Part shown: piece by piece, positions 62,164-64,000 of the stretch
How positions within the stretch are numbered: the stretch's first letter is position 1
Layout: the number at the start of each line of letters is the position of its first letter
Origin: Cupriavidus numazuensis
GTDB taxonomy: Bacteria; Pseudomonadota; Gammaproteobacteria; Burkholderiales; Burkholderiaceae
DNA: 64,000 bases
Assembly (NCBI RefSeq): GCF_905397435.1
Contig: NZ_CAJPVI010000025.1
Coordinates: 1 to 64,000, forward strand
Direction of reading: 5' to 3'
Translations under genes and position numbers: made by a program
The notes under the pieces: generated by a model
Database searches by the model: none
The model's input: the letters and a program-made list of their open reading frames with translations, nothing else
Told to the model about the DNA's origin: nothing

Positions 62164-63843
62164 TCAGGCTGCGGCGCGGATCAGGTCGGCGGCTTTCTCG
62201 CCGATCATGATGGCCGGCGCATTGGTATTGCCGCCGATCAGCGTCGGCATGACCGACGCATCCGCCACGCGCAGCCCCTCCACGCCGCGCACGCGCAAGG
62301 CCGGGTCGACGACCGCCAGGTCATCGACGCCCATCTTGCAGGTACCCACCGGGTGGAAGATGCTGTCCGCGTTGTCGCGCACGAAATCGCGGATGGCGCG
62401 TTCGTCGCCATCGCCCGGCCCGAACCCATCCGTCCTGAGTTCCTTGCCGCCGGCCTGCATCAGCGCGTCCTGCGCATAGATGCGGCGGATCATGCGGATG
62501 CCGGCCACCATGCCGTCCATGTCCGCCTCGGCGGAAAGGAAGCGCGGGTCGATCAGCGGCACGTCGCGCATATCGGCCGAGTTCAGGCGCACATGGCCGC
62601 GGCTTTCCGGACGCAGCACGCAGGCGTGGCAGCTGTAGCCATGGCCCGGCTTCTTCTTCGCATTGCCGCGGTTGCCGACCAGTGCCAGCACGAATGCCAA
62701 CTGCACGTCGGGCTCGGCCAGTTCAGGCCGGCTGCGGAAGAAGGCGCCCGCCTCGGCGATGTTAGAGCTGACCATGCCGGTGCGGTTGCGGCGGTAGCGC
62801 GCAATCTCCGACACCATGCGTGCGGCGCCGCGCAGCGAGTAGCCGAACAGGTCGGTCGAGTTCACTGCCTTCTGGATGGTGACGTCGAGGTGGTCCTGCA
62901 GATTCTCGCCAACGCCGGGCAGGTCGTGCACGACCGCGATGCCATGGCCGCGCAGGTGTTCCGCCGGGCCGATGCCAGAGGCCATCAGCAACTGCGGAGA
63001 ATTGAATGCGCCGGCGCTGACGATGACTTCACGGCGCGCGCGCAGGCTCTGCTCCACGCCTGCCCGTACCACGCGCACGCCGGTGGCACGCCGGCCCTTG
63101 AATTCGATGCGCAGCGTCTGCGTGTCCGTCAGCACCGTCAATCCCTTTCGGCCGCCGTTCATGCCGCGATCGTTCGCATCGCCGCGGTGCAGGTAGGCAC
63201 GTGCGCTGTTCCAGCGCTCGCCATTGTGCTGCGTGACCTGGTACAGGCCAGCGCCATCCTGCTGCGCGCCATTGAAGTCGTGATTCAGCGGGAGGCCGGC
63301 CTGCCGTGCTGCATCGATAAAGCGACGCGAGAACACATTGGGACTGCGCAGGTCGCTGACATGCAGCGGGCCGTTGTCACCACGCAGGAGGTCCTCTTGA
63401 CCCTTGGCGCTGCGCTGGTTGGCTTCGCTGCGGCGGAAGTAGGGCAGGACGTCGTCAAAGCCCCAGCCTTCGCAGCCCAGCTCGCGCCACTGGTCGTAGT
63501 CGTTGCGATGCCCGCGGATATACACCATGCCGTTAATCGACGAGCTGCCGCCAAGTCCGCGCCCGCGCGGCTGGTAGGAACGCCGTCCATTGAGGCCGGG
63601 CTGAGGCACGGAATAGTAGGCGTAGTTGCGCGGCCCTGCGTTCAAAGCCGTCTTGGCGAGCGCGATCGGCGTCCAGACGGTGTAGTGGTGGTCGTCCGGC
63701 CCCGATTCCAGCAGGGCCACGGTGACGGATGCGTCTTCCGCCAGGCGGGCCGCCACGGCACAACCGGCCGATCCGGCGCCCACCACGATGTAGTCGAATT
63801 CTCCAGCCGCCTGCACGCGGCCGTTTGCTGCATTGCTGCTCAC
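62164..63843 (-). CDS. GMC-family FAD oxidoreductase (alcohol/choline dehydrogenase-like)
   Basis: 559 residues from GTG 63843, which has AGGAG eight bases upstream; a longer frame to 63918 would include operator DNA. FAD motif YIVVGAGSAGCAVAARLAE (18-36), GRGLGGSSSINGMVYIRGH (GMC signature 1) and GAFNSPQLLMASGIGP (signature 2). Catalytic His in HPVGTCKMG and Asn in GGNTNAPAIMIG. Oxidises an alcohol to aldehyde in the cytosol. First gene of the leftward cluster, next to a twin-palindrome regulatory region. Confidence 0.93.
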   Translation of the reverse strand: MSSNAANGRVQAAGEFDYIVVGAGSAGCAVAARLAEDASVTVALLESGPDDHHYTVWTPIALAKTALNAGPRNYAYYSVPQPGLNGRRSYQPRGRGLGGSSSINGMVYIRGHRNDYDQWRELGCEGWGFDDVLPYFRRSEANQRSAKGQEDLLRGDNGPLHVSDLRSPNVFSRRFIDAARQAGLPLNHDFNGAQQDGAGLYQVTQHNGERWNSARAYLHRGDANDRGMNGGRKGLTVLTDTQTLRIEFKGRRATGVRVVRAGVEQSLRARREVIVSAGAFNSPQLLMASGIGPAEHLRGHGIAVVHDLPGVGENLQDHLDVTIQKAVNSTDLFGYSLRGAARMVSEIARYRRNRTGMVSSNIAEAGAFFRSRPELAEPDVQLAFVLALVGNRGNAKKKPGHGYSCHACVLRPESRGHVRLNSADMRDVPLIDPRFLSAEADMDGMVAGIRMIRRIYAQDALMQAGGKELRTDGFGPGDGDERAIRDFVRDNADSIFHPVGTCKMGVDDLAVVDPALRVRGVEGLRVADASVMPTLIGGNTNAPAIMIGEKAADLIRAAA

Positions 63844-63919
63844 TCTCGGTCTCCTGGTTGCTTGCGCGATTCCGGAGATGCCTTTCCGGTCCACCGCGTG
63901 GCCACAGGATAGTGACATT

Positions 63920-63969
63920 ACCTGTTATAACAGGTCAATCGATTTTGAGAGAAACCTGTCATGATAGGT
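63920..63969. promoter_or_regulatory. Twin palindromic operators between divergent genes
   Basis: ACCTGTTATAACAGGT (63920-63935) is a perfect 16-bp palindrome; ACCTGTCATGATAGGT (63954-63969) is a near-palindrome with one mismatched pair. Their centres are 34 bp apart, about three helical turns, so a dimeric regulator could bind both on one face. The size and half-site ACCTG fit GntR/FadR-type or MarR-type sites. Confidence 0.7.
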
Positions 63970-63974
63970 ATAAT
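63945..63974 (+). promoter_or_regulatory. Sigma-70 promoter facing out of the window
   Basis: TTGAGA (63945-63950) and TATAAT (63969-63974) are separated by 18 bases and overlap the second operator, so the rightward gene, beyond the window, is probably repressed by the protein that binds 63920-63969; it may be the regulator itself. Confidence 0.55.
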
Positions 63975-64000
63975 CCCTGAGCATCCTTCCACCACTACCG

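Noticed and set aside
60196-63912. 1238-codon frame opposite three genes
   Set aside because: It runs across three well-defined genes and two intergenic gaps on the other strand; no motif of its own.

Overview
The window is about 65% GC and reads like a chromosome segment of a betaproteobacterium of the Burkholderiaceae, most likely Cupriavidus or a close relative. Pointers are the monomeric NADP-isocitrate dehydrogenase, several Bug/TctC-type binding proteins, a Burkholderiaceae-type porin and paired MalT-like LuxR regulators. The genus call is inference. No rRNA, tRNA, CRISPR array, transposase or phage gene was found.

Layout. (1) 1-4306: the end of a dispersed repeat, icd with a clear terminator, a lipoprotein, a small zinc-ribbon gene, and an unassigned promoter with four PhoB-type half sites at an exact 11-bp period. 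(2) 4307-9296: a tightly overlapping operon of a GntR/HutC regulator, a small membrane protein, a LivG-like ABC ATPase lacking its hydrolysis motifs, a polysaccharide-deacetylase-family hydrolase and an HMG-CoA-lyase homologue lacking key catalytic residues, followed by PPK2. (3) 9376-14601: a LysR regulator divergent from an ornithine-cyclodeaminase homologue, a cytosolic PhnD-like binding fold, an acyl-CoA dehydrogenase with an apparent 5' frameshift, and a Bug receptor. (4) 14617-32818: a C-P lyase phosphonate cluster. phnGHIJKLM plus a MOSC gene run leftward; phnF, a second phnM, a DUF1045 2H-phosphoesterase gene and phnN run rightward. After an HD-GYP/PilZ c-di-GMP pair and a repeat copy come a phnZ-like oxygenase gene and the transporter phnCDE, with a good Pho box, then pstS. 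(5) 32918-37773: a cdh-like gene, a small hypothetical, an esterase plus AAA ATPase pair behind a long palindrome, and a porin. (6) 39029-51085: a complete acyl-CoA degradation set (CoA ligase, LCAD-type dehydrogenase, SCP2-type thiolase, split MaoC hydratase, SDR) beside two divergent MalT-like regulators. (7) 51958-63843: an oxidative catabolic cluster (GMC oxidoreductase, secreted beta-propeller-like protein, TauD-type dioxygenase, aldehyde dehydrogenase, PQQ quinohaemoprotein dehydrogenase, CoA-transferase, thioesterase, Bug receptor). It ends at a promoter with two palindromic operators that faces out of the window.

Two features tie the regions together. Four copies of a roughly 0.81-0.86 kb mosaic element, with inverted 45-bp modules and compensating hairpins at both ends, lie at operon boundaries (1-116, 26772-27612, 38053-38911, 51116-51922). 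An inverted repeat of the form CCACC-N7-GGTKG occurs upstream of the CoA-ligase operon, between the two MalT-like regulators and upstream of the CoA-transferase gene, which suggests a shared LuxR-family regulon.
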